Shown one piece after another: positions 24,895-39,250 of a DNA stretch of 64,000 bases (position 1 is the stretch's first letter; each line of letters starts with the position of its first letter). This stretch comes from Asterias amurensis. Taxonomy: Eukaryota > Echinodermata > Asteroidea > Forcipulatida > Asteriidae. The notes under the pieces were generated by a model that saw nothing but the letters and a program-made list of their open reading frames with translations, was not told where the DNA came from and did not search any database. The stretch is taken from assembly GCF_032118995.1 (NCBI RefSeq), contig NC_092661.1, forward strand, positions 15,757,006 through 15,821,005, read 5' to 3'. The translations under genes and the position numbers were made by a program.

Positions 24895-25095
24895 TAGCTT
24901 CCTTTACCAATTCTGTATTTTTAGCGAACCCATTTCCCGAATTGAGACTTTATAAAGTTGGTGGTCTTCAACATTTTCAAGTTGGATTTAAAAGTGGTGG
25001 ACTGGCTGGTGTAAGGATCTCTGGTTTTCATATCAGTGCAAAGACTGCAGTTTGCTGTCATTTCATCGCTCATTCTACACGTATCAACAGCTACA

Positions 25096-26295
25096 ATGTT
25101 TGTGTTCATTCTTGTTATGACATCGATCTGTGGGTCACGTGGGATATCCTTATTCAGGATACACCCAGTTGACACTGTCGCCGTGACAGGACGAAGTGTG
25201 TCGCTGAGTTGCACGCTCAAAGATATAAATTGTGATGCACTTGACACTGCATACGTTTTGCTTTGGGAAAGAGGCCAGAACAGAGTCATTTCCAATGGTC
25301 TACTTGTGTATCACAGGGAGGTTGATGAAACCAGATTTACCACGTCACGTCGAGGTTGTACGTGGTATTTACATATACAAAACGTGATACAAAATGATGA
25401 AGACTATTACCACTGCTATATCTACATGGATCGCCCTTCAGTCAAATTTGAACGCTCAAACCAAGCGCAACTAGATGTGGTTTCGCCCATAGATACTACT
25501 GTCACACCATCTCACACTGTAAAACGATATGGTGAAAATGTTACTTTTAATTGTCAAACAAGTCGAACAGTTGAAAATGCCTTCAACTTCAAGTGGTATA
25601 AAATATCACTAGGTGAGTCCCGGAAAATATTATTGAAAGAGACTAGGACTGTTCACTTTAGTGACAACAACAAGATGATGACAATGATGAATCTACAATC
25701 ACAAGAAAACAATCTGACGGTAATCTGTTTGGTTTTCAAAGGATCAACGCCAGTTACTGGACGTAGTTCCCATTCCTCATTATCTGTTCTTCCAAGGGAA
25801 GAACCCATGACAACTCACACAAATATAGTGACGTCTGAAAACATCCCTTCTGATCGATCTCAAGTACCAGTGGATCAAGGACAACCAACAACCTCGTATC
25901 CAGCTACCAACACCGACTCTCCACCAAGTAGACCGCTAGATCGACAGCCTACCCCATCTGCACCCCAGACCCCATCACCTCTACCGACCAAGAAGCAAGA
26001 TCCCGATCCTGACAGTAAGAACCCTTCTTCAGGATGTATGGACTATACAGTCATCTTTGTAGGATGGTCTTTGGCTGTTGTTTTCTGCTTTCTCTTCGTC
26101 TCATCACTCATGTACATTATCGTGACCAAAAGAAGATCCATAGCCGATCCTAATTCAACCCGTGTAGTTCAGACAGCTCCAGATGAAGATGCAAATGCGT
26201 ATGGGGAAATGGAAACCAAACTACACGGGCAAGCTGCTTCTACTGGCCGTACAGAAACTTCACCATCCAGTTACCAAGCTCTGATATTCAAGTAA
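25096..26295 (+). CDS. Ig receptor A2, type A, intact, ITIM-like tail
   Basis: 399 residues from ATG 25096; codons upstream are open, but the nearest in-frame initiator is this ATG and it aligns with B2. Signal peptide about 1-18. V-type Ig about 24-128 with Cys39 and Cys107 (YYHC) plus a possible second pair, Cys46/Cys88. Second Ig about 135-232 with Cys153 and Cys211. Pro/Thr/Ser stalk about 233-315. Membrane helix about 317-342, then TKRR. The tail of ~55 residues carries Tyr369 (AYGEM) and Tyr393 in SSYQAL, which fits the ITIM consensus and could recruit SH2-domain phosphatases. Single exon, unlike most Ig genes. Ligand unknown. Convergent with B2, divergent from B1, promoter shared with both types. 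Probably a cell-surface inhibitory-type receptor; function is inferred from architecture only. Confidence 0.9.
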   Translation: MFVFILVMTSICGSRGISLFRIHPVDTVAVTGRSVSLSCTLKDINCDALDTAYVLLWERGQNRVISNGLLVYHREVDETRFTTSRRGCTWYLHIQNVIQNDEDYYHCYIYMDRPSVKFERSNQAQLDVVSPIDTTVTPSHTVKRYGENVTFNCQTSRTVENAFNFKWYKISLGESRKILLKETRTVHFSDNNKMMTMMNLQSQENNLTVICLVFKGSTPVTGRSSHSSLSVLPREEPMTTHTNIVTSENIPSDRSQVPVDQGQPTTSYPATNTDSPPSRPLDRQPTPSAPQTPSPLPTKKQDPDPDSKNPSSGCMDYTVIFVGWSLAVVFCFLFVSSLMYIIVTKRRSIADPNSTRVVQTAPDEDANAYGEMETKLHGQAASTGRTETSPSSYQALIFK

Positions 26296-28462
26296 GTCCG
26301 AAACGTCACAGACAGATCTTGGTTTAAACAATGACGGGATCACCATGATTGACTCTATAATGACATTACACAAGTTGATACCTTGTGTACTTGTTAAGCT
26401 CATTTTGTTGATGAAAAATGTCATTACGTCGTTGTTAAATTGTATACATTTTAAAGAAGATTTTCACATTAACTCTGAGTTGGAATAGTATAACCTGACT
26501 ACTGACAAGCACACAGATACACTGGACCAACACAAAGCGTTTGGTAATAACTCTTCAACAACGCGACAAAACAATTATTGTGCACAGTATTTACATTTGA
26601 CATATGTTTTAAACAATCGGTGCAAACATTAAAGGTTTACTCTGCATTTAAACTTAGAGTTTGTTGAACAAATAATCGAATATGCCTCAAGTGTGCTGAT
26701 AAACACTCATTTACGAAGAAAAACAAACACGGAACACTATTATTTAATTACCCAAGCTGAAATATCGTCCTATATACAAAAAACGTAATAAAAATAACGG
26801 ATTGGCTATCTGCTTGGGCCTTTTACAGAGGACAAGTTAAGAAGATTGTGTCTTTTTGTTCTTCTGCTCGGTGATGATGCAGCTTTATTTAGTACAATTT
26901 TTTTATATATGTTAATTGTTTAATAGATGCGTTACTTAAATCTTTGATTCACCGATTACAATATTAATTTTAAAAGCCGTCTACAAATGAAAAACACAAG
27001 AGATTATTCTGAGTACGACTTTATGAGTCATGAGAGTTACACAACTACTTTAAGTTGTGAAAAGGATCACCCGATCACCCGCTGTTAATAAGCGAGGCTT
27101 GATGGAAAGCGTGGGTAACGGGGGGGGGGGGGGTTACAATGCTTAATAGCGTGCCCAAAATACGTTACCGTCTCACATGTTGCCACCCGCCATGTTCCTC
27201 GTGTGACGGTAATTGTGTTGGTAAAAAAACAAAAACATTTCAAACTTGGCAGCCAGAGGCCGGAATGCGTTTAAAATACATACATAGCAGAAAATAAAAA
27301 GAAAGACGTTCAAAATTATCAAAAATAAAGATTAGTAAAACATTCTTTACAAGGGAGAAAGTTTGCTTGTGGGCACCAAAATACTTCGGGCACGCTAGAA
27401 GCGCGGCATCTACCCCTTCAAGCCTCGCTTATTAACAGCGGTTGGTAGTCGGTCGGGTGCAAGAATTCATTTACTATCTTAAGTTCATGTTGGAAATTCA
27501 TTTTACTGCCTAAAAAAATGACAACCACTACAAAATCAACCCGAGTAAAACGTAAAAATTAAGACAATTAATGTAGGGTAACTACCTTCTCCGACAACCA
27601 ATATTTGTTTATGTCTAAATTGTTGTCAATCGCATCATGAGCTTAAGGAAATAATCAGTTCTATTCAGCAAGTATATCGAATTCGGTAATACCAAATTAA
27701 AGTGTACAAAACTCGTCTGTTCCAGTTTTCTGAATATTTATAAAACTATTTGGCACAATACCATTGTTTCCTTTATTAACCAGAAGTATCCTGTATACAA
27801 GTAATTGACATTAATAGTTCCGTGTTTGCTTCACCCTAAAAGTTATCATTGTTTTACATGAAAAACAGAACGTGGTTGGAGCTGTCAGATTTGACTAAAC
27901 ATCAAATAATGTGGTACGTACACCCTAGAGATGAGAGAGGCTGAGTGACGATTGTTTGTGCATCTTTGACGGTGATCTTATAATTAAACATATATTTTCA
28001 TGGGCGGAAAATTAAAAAAAGAAGGAACCTTTTTGTAATTTGAAAATATTGAGAATTATTGACAGCTCCTTAAAGTCATTGATTGTTAAACTGAGCCGAT
28101 TGTATTTGGTATGTATGTGAAAAAGAAACATAGAAGATAGAGCTATACCTTCCCTGATGCTAAACGAAGGTTCCAAGACATTCGACTACAATGCTTCTAC
28201 TTTGAGTTTTATTTTTAGTGTTCATCATAAATATTTGGGGGATTTTTTCTCGATGATAAAAATATTTGCCATGAATGTTTAATTAAATAGGCGAATACCA
28301 AATCGACGTATCACTATCAATCTCTAACCAGCTATTTTGTTCATTTTGAAATGTTGAAATAAATGCCTCACAACGAGAACTAACAATCAGGGGCCCGGTA
28401 CTACACGAAGGCAACGAATACAACTATTATCTACGTTGCCCCATGGCATTGCCTTGGTGCTC
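26296..28462. other. A2 3' flank and spacer, first part
   Basis: No gene recognised. Colinear with 18624-20791. Includes a poly-G run at 27121-27132 that is absent from unit 1, and the fold-back element listed separately. Confidence 0.6.
27067..27458. mobile_element. Fold-back element between A2 and B2
   Basis: Same inverted arms as 19388-19762 (cccgctgttaataagcgagg and cctcgcttattaacagcgg) at the same place in the duplicated spacer. Confidence 0.75.
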
Positions 28463-28834
28463 ATTAAAGGGAAGGTACACGTTTGGTAATTACTCGGAAC
28501 AATATTCACTTAAAAACTGACTTGGTAACGAGCATTGCAGAGCTGTTGATAGTATAAAACATTGTGGGAAACGACTCCCTCTGAAGTAACGTAGTTTTTG
28601 AGAAAGAGGAAATTTCTCACTAAAATATAAAAAGACTAGCTGTAGTCTTTTCCTATCTGAAAGCACACAAGTTCGTCCAAGAAGGGTGTTTTTTTCTTTT
28701 TCATAATTTTCTCGCAACTTTGATGACCAATTGAGCCCAACATCTCACAGGCTTGTTATTTTATGCTTATGATGGGATACACCAAGTGAGAACAGTGGTG
28801 TTTGACAATTACCAAACGTGTTCAGTGCCTTTAA
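28463..28834 (+). mobile_element. MITE family 1 variant (unit 2 copy)
   Basis: Aligns with 20792-21164, with the same variant centre and ends. Confidence 0.75.
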
Positions 28835-28860
28835 ACAATTCAAAAAGAAGTTTTTTTTAA

Positions 28861-29247
28861 TTAAAGGCAGTGGACACTATTGGTAATTGTCAAAGACTAG
28901 CATTCACAGTTGGTGTGTCTCAACATATGCATAAAATAAAAAAAACTGTGAAAATTTGCCCTCAATCGGTCATTGATTTTTCGAGATAATAATGAAAGAA
29001 ATAACACCATTGTAACACGAAGTTGTGTACGTTTAGATGGTTGATTTCGAGACCTCAAGTTCTAAATCTGAGGTCTCGAAATCAAATTCGTGGAAAATTT
29101 ACTTCTTTCTCGAAAACTATGGCACTTCAGAGGGAGCCGTTTCTCACAATGTTTTATACCATCAACCTCTCCCCATTACTCGTCACCAAGAAGGTATTAT
29201 GCTAATAATTTTTTTGAGCAATTACCAATAGAGTCCACTGCCTTTAA
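28861..29247 (-). mobile_element. MITE family 1 copy, unit 2 only
   Basis: ttaaaggcagtggacac to gtccactgcctttaa. The corresponding site in unit 1 (about 21190) lacks it, so it inserted after the array duplication. Confidence 0.8.
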
Positions 29248-30192
29248 CTCATAAAGTTCCCTTTACCCACAAACACGAAGCATCAAGCCTGGGAACATAA
29301 TAAACCAATATACATTAAACCAATAACTAATGATCGCCAAAAAAAAAATAATAAAAAAAAAAATAGGCCTGATGGGGACCACAGTAAAATACTGAAATTA
29401 ACCAAAGCATTCTGATTATCTAAGTACGGTGTCATGTGAACTATTACAATAGTTTGGTTAATAATCACATCTTTTATATACTAGTTCAATATTGTGCTAT
29501 CCTGTGTATATAATTTAAACATACCGAGGAAATGAGTTTCGGATGAATTAAAATAGTTCAAGTTTCTTGAGTATCTATATATCGTTACAGCATATTCATC
29601 AAACCTTATACACGTCAGTACCACATTATATAAAACAGTGTAATTTACTGTTATGCTGGATGTTCGGTAACGCCTGTTTTTGAATGATATTGGTAATTTT
29701 GTAAATTTATTGTTTCAATATAAAACTGATGTACTGATAGCCAGATCGTTTTTAGAGTCTAGAAAATGAGGAATAAATGCAGCCAGAACAGTCATAATTT
29801 TAAATGGTGTGTTTTATCTAGATTGATTTCCTCTCATAATGATTGGAGAACAGAGTTAGAGTTGTATTATTTGAGTAGATTTTGAGGTCTACATTTCTAA
29901 TGTGATTTCCTGGGGGCGTACCCCCAGAATTCCCCTCTCTAACCCTTACAAGGGGGGTTCGAACGATTTATACAAAATAATGTTCATTAACGATTTTGCT
30001 TTTTGTTATTATTTTTTTTATTTTTTTCACAACATGATAGATTCGTTGTGGTTTGTGGAGACTCGAGTATTTTGCATGAAAAGTAGTCTTTGAGTGTTTT
30101 ACAATAATTACACACCCTTGCCCCTTATCAAACCCACCTGGGTTTGCTTATAGGGCGTGGCCTGTTCTCCCCTCCCTCAGCTTACCCACAGT
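29248..30192. other. Spacer before the B2 3' end
   Basis: No gene recognised. Colinear with 21195-22226 of unit 1. AT-rich, with a short A-run around 29340-29362. Confidence 0.5.
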
Positions 30193-32034
30193 CTAATTCT
30201 TGTTTCCAATGTCAGCATAAACCGTCTCCTCCTCCGGGCTCTTGATTCTTGCCGATCCTCGCGATAGATCCAAGTCAGCGTAGATCAGACCTTCCACATT
30301 CCTCTGGCGTGGGTCATCCTTGACGATCCCGTCTTCTTCACGGTCCGCCGTCTGCTCTGGCGCGGTCTGGGCTTGGGCCATGGTGCTAGCTCGGCGTTTG
30401 GAGAGATGGTACGGAATGACGCGAGGGGGTTTCTGACCGGACTGTTGACGGTCAACAACGCGTCCTGGTATCGGCAAATCCTTCACAGCGACGGTTGATG
30501 TCGGAGGCGAGATTCCATGTTTAGAATGGTTATTCAAAGTCTGAGTCTTGTCTGGTCCACGATTCAGCTTCGAGCCATCCTTCCCGCCTCCGGATACTTT
30601 CGAAGATGCCTCCTCAGATGAAATGGCGCCCAGTGTCTTACTTTTTGTGCGAATTTTATCCACCAAAGCATACACGGACTCAGGATGATTCTGTTTATAA
30701 TTTTGTTTCTCCCCACCCTTGACTAATCCATGTGTTTCAATGGACAGAGGTTTGTCCACATTGTCATGATCATGATTTGCCGCTGCCTGCTGGTGTGAGT
30801 CCGATTCCACTACTACAGTAACCGTTTCCTTATTGGACTTTACTGACATCTCGCCAGCAGAGCTAGTGTGGTCATTTTCTTGATCACACCTTGGTGTATC
30901 TTCGTGCAGTTGGGTTTCTGATATCCCGTCTGCATCACTTTCTCCTCCATCATCTTGAGGTGTTTGAGATTGACGTCTTTCAATAGTCTTGGATTGAGAT
31001 CGTCCTCTGAAGACAAGCAAGTACAGGAGGGTTACAATGAGGAGAACTAAGAAACCAGCTCCTACAGCTCCTCCTACTAAGGTGACTGTAGATCCCGAAG
31101 ACGGGCTCTTACTTTCAGGATCGGGATATTGCTTCTTGGTCGGTAGAGGGGATGGGGTGTGTGGTGCAGATGGGGTAGGCTTTCGATCTATAGGTCCACT
31201 TGGTGAATAGTCGGTGTTGGTAGTTGGAGTCGAGGTTGTTGGCGATTGTCCAGGATGCACTGGTCCTTGAAATCGATCAGATGGGCTGTTTTCAGACGTC
31301 ACTATATTTGTGTTGGTTGTCATGGTTTCTTCCCTTGGAAGGACAGATAGGGATGCATGGGAACTACTTCCGGTAACTGGGGTTGCTCCTTTCAAAACAA
31401 AACATACTACCGTCAGATTGTTTTCTTGCGATTGTAGATTCATCATTGTCATCATCTTGTTGTTATCATTAAATTTAATAGTCTCAGTTTCTTTCAATAG
31501 TATTTGCCGGGATCCACCTCGTGATATTTCATACCAGTTGAATTTATAACCATTTCCAACTGTTCGACTTGTTTGACAACTAAAAGTAACATTTTCACCA
31601 TATCGCTTTGCACTGTTAGACGGTGTAACGGTGGTGTCTATGGGCGAAACCACATCTAGGTGCGCTTGGTTTGAGCGTTCAGTTTTGACTGAAGGGCGAG
31701 TTCTGTAGATATAGCAGTGGTAATAGCCCTCGTCATTTGGTATCACGTTTTGTATACGTAAATACCACGTACAACCTCGACGTAACGTGGTGTACCTGGT
31801 TTCATCCACCTTGCTGCGATACACTCGTAAACCTCTAGAAATAGGTGTGTTCTGACCTCGTACCCAATGCAAAATGTATTCAGTGTCACCAGCATCACAT
31901 TGTTCATTTTGGAGAGTGCAACTTAACGACACACTTCGTCCTGTCACGGCGACAGTGTCAACTGGGTGACTCGTGAATAATGACATCCCATGTGACCCAT
32001 AGATCGATGTCATAACAAGAATGAGCAGAAACAT
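30193..32034 (-). CDS. Ig receptor B2, type B, intact, ITIM/ITSM-like tail
   Basis: 613 residues in one exon, ATG 32034. Signal peptide about 1-18 (MFLLILVMTSIYG). V-type Ig with Cys39/Cys107 and DEGYYHC. Second Ig with Cys153/Cys211. Pro/Thr stalk 233-314. Membrane helix about 316-342 (GGAVGAGFLVLLIVTLLYLL) followed by FRGR. The cytoplasmic tail of ~270 residues is hydrophilic and acidic/Gln-rich. It carries Tyr455 (SVYALV), Tyr585 (LIYADL, an exact ITIM) and Tyr606 (TVYADI, fitting the ITSM pattern TxYxx(V/I)). The last two are 21 residues apart near the C-terminus, as in many vertebrate inhibitory receptors. The ectodomain is almost the same as in type A genes, but everything after PSSG is unrelated apart from a short ETQLH. 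Likely an inhibitory or switch receptor; the partner phosphatases and ligand are inference. Confidence 0.92.
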   Translation of the reverse strand: MFLLILVMTSIYGSHGMSLFTSHPVDTVAVTGRSVSLSCTLQNEQCDAGDTEYILHWVRGQNTPISRGLRVYRSKVDETRYTTLRRGCTWYLRIQNVIPNDEGYYHCYIYRTRPSVKTERSNQAHLDVVSPIDTTVTPSNSAKRYGENVTFSCQTSRTVGNGYKFNWYEISRGGSRQILLKETETIKFNDNNKMMTMMNLQSQENNLTVVCFVLKGATPVTGSSSHASLSVLPREETMTTNTNIVTSENSPSDRFQGPVHPGQSPTTSTPTTNTDYSPSGPIDRKPTPSAPHTPSPLPTKKQYPDPESKSPSSGSTVTLVGGAVGAGFLVLLIVTLLYLLVFRGRSQSKTIERRQSQTPQDDGGESDADGISETQLHEDTPRCDQENDHTSSAGEMSVKSNKETVTVVVESDSHQQAAANHDHDNVDKPLSIETHGLVKGGEKQNYKQNHPESVYALVDKIRTKSKTLGAISSEEASSKVSGGGKDGSKLNRGPDKTQTLNNHSKHGISPPTSTVAVKDLPIPGRVVDRQQSGQKPPRVIPYHLSKRRASTMAQAQTAPEQTADREEDGIVKDDPRQRNVEGLIYADLDLSRGSARIKSPEEETVYADIGNKN

Positions 32035-32230
32035 TGTAAAGCTGTCTAGAATGATAGATGAAGTAACAGCAAAAACTGCAGTCTTTGCTTTGATATGAAA
32101 ACCAGAGATCCTTACGAATCACTCCTCAACTTCAAAACCAAACTTGTAAAATGTTGAAGACGGCCACCTTAATACAGCCTCAATATAGGAAATGGTGTAG
32201 ATAAAAATGCAGACTTGGTAAAGGAAGCTC

Positions 32231-32240
32231 GCCTTTTATG
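32231..32240 (-). promoter_or_regulatory. TATA-like core promoter of B2
   Basis: Minus strand CATAAAAGGC then gagcttcctttaccaa, about 197 bases before the B2 ATG; same spacing as B1. Confidence 0.55.
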
Positions 32241-32299
32241 GTATTAGCAATGTGTGTTATCCTCTCGTATTTTTCTTCGTGTCCTTCCTGTTCTACTTC

Positions 32300-32700
32300 T
32301 TAAAGACACCGGACACTATTGGTCATTGTCAAAGACCAGTCTTATAACTTGGTGTATCTCAACATATGCATAAAATAACAAACCTGTGAAAATTTGAGCT
32401 CAATTGGTCATCGAAGCTGCGAGATAATAATGAAAGAAAAAACACCATTGTCACACGAAATTGTGTGCTTTCAGATGTTTGCTTTCGAGACCGAGCTCAA
32501 AATCGAGTTCTGAGGCCTAGAAATCAAATTCAAATATTTTAGTGGAAAACTACCCCAGTCTCGAAAACTGCGTTTCTTCAGAGGGAGCCGTTTCTCACAA
32601 TGTTTTATATTATCAACCTCTCCCCATTACTTGTAATCAAGAAAGATTTTATGCTAACAATTATTTTGAGTAATTACCAATAGTGTCCACTGCTTTTAAA
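32300..32700 (-). mobile_element. MITE family 1 copy
   Basis: ttaaagacaccggacac to gtgtccactgcttttaa. Matches the copy at 24342 after B1, so it is part of the duplicated unit. Confidence 0.85.
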
Positions 32701-33084
32701 CCAGTAATGGCTGACAACTGTGGTTTTAATTAGACAGATTGTGGTCGTTGGCACCACTGACATTGTAGTTGGCAAGAATCTACTTAAACTCACAAGACAT
32801 TAAGCTTCCCATGACTGTCTCCAAAGAAAACGAAATACACAAGTTACGAGTGGCAATCGTGTTGTTGTTCTTGCCAAGCTTTTGTGTTTTTCGTGTGTTA
32901 TTCGTGTGTTGTTGCGGAAATTGGGAGAGGAACAAAGGAAATAAAATGTAGAAATTAGACAAATAAATAAAAACTAGTCGGTTTGGCTCTAAAGAGTTTT
33001 TTTGTCTGAACCATTATGCAGTTAGGCCTACTTGGCATTGTTTCATGGATTGAAGCTGATTGCCTTTATAAATTAAATTTGTTG
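32701..33084. other. No gene seen (B2-A3 spacer)
   Basis: Unique sequence without counterpart in the B1-A2 spacer. A short open frame at 32769-32951 has no domain. Confidence 0.4.
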
Positions 33085-33464
33085 TTAAAGGCAGTAGACA
33101 CTATTGGTAATTACTCAAGTAATTATTAGCATAAAACCTTACTTAGACAAAAGTAATGGGGAGAGGTTGATAATATAAAACATTGTGAGAAACGGTGAGA
33201 AACAGTTTTTTTAGAAAGAAGTAATTATCCACGAATTTGATTTTGAGACCTCAGCTTTAGAATTTGAGGTCTCGAAACCAAGCATTTGAAAGCACACAAC
33301 TTCGTGTGACAAGGGTGTTTTTTTCTTTCCTTATATATCTCGTTACTTCGACGACCGATTGAGCTCCAATTTTTCCCAGGTTTGTTGTTTTATGAATAAT
33401 TATGATGAGATACACCAACTTTGAAGTCTAGTCTTTGCATTACCAATAGTGTCCAGTGTCCTTA
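33085..33464 (+). mobile_element. MITE family 1 copy
   Basis: ttaaaggcagtagacac to gtgtccagtgtccttaa, with an internal deletion in the ctccctctgaag region. Confidence 0.8.
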
Positions 33465-33760
33465 AGCAGTTAATATGACAGTTAAAGGATCTCTTAGTTT
33501 GAATAAAAATTTAAAGACTGAAATTTGCTGTTATTTTCACCCACTGATTCTACTCGACATCTGTTGACGTGCTCTATTCGTCTTCTGTACGTCGTCTGAA
33601 CTGAGCACACCGCTCGAAACGTGGACACTCATCTCACTTCTGGTTGTAAGTTCTGCAAGAACCACCTATACGGTTGGCACCCGCAACTTGTTTGTTCTGT
33701 TCTCTTTCAATACAGTCATGCGAAGCTTCTTGTCCGTCTGAGTTTCAACGAGGATTTGCT
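33465..33760. other. No gene seen
   Basis: Spacer with no recognised element; includes ttctgtacgtcgtctgaactgagc around 33590, of unknown meaning. Confidence 0.3.
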
Positions 33761-34121
33761 TTTAAGACACATGACACTATGTTGGTAATTGCCAAAGACC
33801 AGTTTTTTCACTTGGTGTATATCAACATAATATGCACAAGTCTGTGAAAATTGCTCGTCGACGTTATTGAAAGAGAAAACACTCTTGTGTGCTTTCAGAT
33901 GCTTCATTTCGAGACCTCAAAATCAAATTCTGAGATTTCGAAATCAAATTCGTGGAAAATTACTTCTCTCCCGACAACTACGTCACTGCAGAGGGAGCCG
34001 TTTCTTACAATGTTTTATACTATCAACCTCTCCCCGCTACTGGTTACCAAGTAAGGTTTTATACGCTAATTATTATTTTGAGTAATTATACCGTTTCACC
34101 AATAGTGTCCACTGCCTTTAA
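33761..34121 (-). mobile_element. MITE family 1 copy
   Basis: Right end gtgtccactgcctttaa followed by the same flank (atcgaatgtcactgtgtcat) as the copy at 24342-24732. It is therefore the orthologous MITE of the third array unit. Confidence 0.8.
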
Positions 34122-34150
34122 ATCGAATGTCACTGTGTCATCGGACACAA

Positions 34151-37480
<3,330 letters not shown>

Positions 37481-37591
37481 AAAAACCATCTGACATATAT
37501 TTCGGGTTAAGCTGTAAACCAGGAAGAAAATTGAAGAAAAAAAAAACGAGAAAAAAACACGAGAATAACAAACGTTTTGGGTGTGAAAACC

Positions 37592-37601
37592 CATAAAAGG
37601 C
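37592..37601 (+). promoter_or_regulatory. TATA-like core promoter of A3
   Basis: CATAAAAGGC, 210 bases before ATG 37802. A 5-base insertion separates it from the agcttcctttacc that follows it in the other copies. Confidence 0.5.
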
Positions 37602-37801
37602 TCACTAGCTTCCTTTACCGATTATGTATTTTTAGCGAACCCATTTCCCGAATTGAGACTTTATAAAGTTGGTGGTTTTCAACACTTGCAAGTTAGATTT
37701 AAAAGTAGAGTGACGTATAAGGATCTCTGGTTTTCATATCAGTGCAAAGACTGCAGTTTGCTGTAATTTCATCGCTCATTCTACACGTATCAACAGCTAC
37801 A

Positions 37802-39002
37802 ATGTTTCTGCTCTTTCTTGTTATGACATCGATCTGTGGGTCACGTGGGATGTCATTCTTCAGGAGACACCCAGTTGACACTGTCGCCGTGACGGGACGA
37901 AGTGTGTCGCTGAGTTGCACGCTCCAAAATGTACAATGTGATGCTGGTGACACTGAATACATTTTGCATTGGGAACAAGGCCAGAACACAATTATTTCTC
38001 AAGGTCTCCGAGTGTATAACAGAGTGGTGGATGGAACCAGGTACACCACGTCACGCGAAGGTTGTACGTGGTATTTACATATACAGAACGTGATACCACG
38101 CGATGAGGGATATTACCACTGCTATATCTACAGGGGTCGCCCTTCAGTCCAAACTGAACGTTCAAACCAAGCGCAACTAGATGTGGTTTCGCCCATAGAC
38201 ACCACCGTTACACCGTCAAACAGTTTAAAGCGATATGGTGAAAATGTTACTTTTAATTGTCAAACAAGTCGAACAGTTGGAAATGGTTATAAATTCAACT
38301 GGTATGAAATATCACGAGGTGAATCCCGGCAAATACCATTGAAAGAAACTAAGACTGTTCACTTTAGTGACAACAACAAGATGATGACAATGATGAATCT
38401 ACAATCACAAGAAAACAATCTGACGGTAATCTGTTTGGTTTTCAAAGGAGCAACCCCAGTTAATGGAAGTAATTCCCATGCCTCATTATCTGTTCTTCCA
38501 AGGGAAGAACCCATGACAACCAACACAAATATAGTGACGTCTGAAAACATCCCTTCTGATCGATCTCAAGTACCAGTGGATTCATGGACAACCAACAACC
38601 TCGTATCCAGCTACCAACACCGACTCTCCACCAAGTGGACCGCTAGATCGACAGCCAACCGCATCGGCACCGCTTACCCCATCCCCTCTACCGACCAAGA
38701 AGCAAGATCCCGATCCTGACAGTAAGAACCCTTCTTCAAGATGTATGGACTATACAGTCATCTTAGTAGGATGGTCTTTGGCTGTTGTCTTCTGCTTTCT
38801 CTTCGTCTCATCACTCATGTACATTATCATGACCAAAAGAAGATCCATAGCCGATCCTAATTCAACCCGTGTAGTTCAGACAGCTCCAAATGAAGATGCA
38901 AATGCGTATGAGGAAATGGAAACCCATCTACACGGGCAAGCTGCTTCTACTGGGACGAAAGAAACATCGCCATCCAGCTACCAAGATCTGATATTCAAGT
39001 AA
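37802..39002 (+). pseudogene. Ig receptor A3 (type A), frameshifted before the membrane segment
   Basis: ATG 37802. Signal peptide, V-type Ig (DEGYYHCYIY) and second Ig are intact. At about 38581, A3 reads gtggattcatgg where A2 reads gtggatcaagg, a net one-base insertion. The shifted frame stops at 38717-38719, giving 305 residues with no membrane helix. The remaining frame (to 39002) still encodes DYTVILVGWSLAVVFCFLF, TKRR, NAYEEM and SSYQDL without further damage. Either a young pseudogene or a gene now making a soluble two-Ig product. The second Ig domain is closer to B2 than to A1 or A2, which points to gene conversion. Confidence 0.85.
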
Positions 39003-39250
39003 GTCCGAAACGTCACAGACGACATCGCAGTTACGTAATCACCATAATTGACTCTTAAGTTGAGATTTACTCAAGATGAGACCTTGTGCACTTGTTAAAT
39101 AGCTCATTCTTGTTGATATGAGATTGATGAACAATGTCATTAAGTATGTAGTTGCTAGACTGAACATGACAAAGTTTCTCCGTGTTGAAATAATAGGATG
39201 GCTACTGACACGTACAGATAGGATTTGAAACTTTGCATGGTGGAAATACA

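Larger units (their letters stand above)
24780..32700. repeat. Tandem unit 2 of the Ig-receptor array (A2-B2)
   Basis: Same order as unit 1: A promoter, A gene, spacer with fold-back and MITE, convergent B gene, B promoter, MITE. It carries the only pair with both genes open. A MITE at 28861-29247 is present here but not in unit 1. Confidence 0.85.
37483..39250 (+). repeat. Partial tandem unit 3 of the Ig-receptor array (A3)
   Basis: From accatctgacatatatttcgggtt on, it aligns with 24770 onwards of unit 2 and 17160 onwards of unit 1 through gene A3. The 3' flank is recognisable only to about 39.1 kb and is more diverged than between units 1 and 2. Confidence 0.75.

Noticed and set aside
30193..30300. 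LIYADL...TVYADI as an ITAM
   Set aside because: The two YxxL/I motifs have 17 residues between them, longer than the ITAM spacing of about 6-12.
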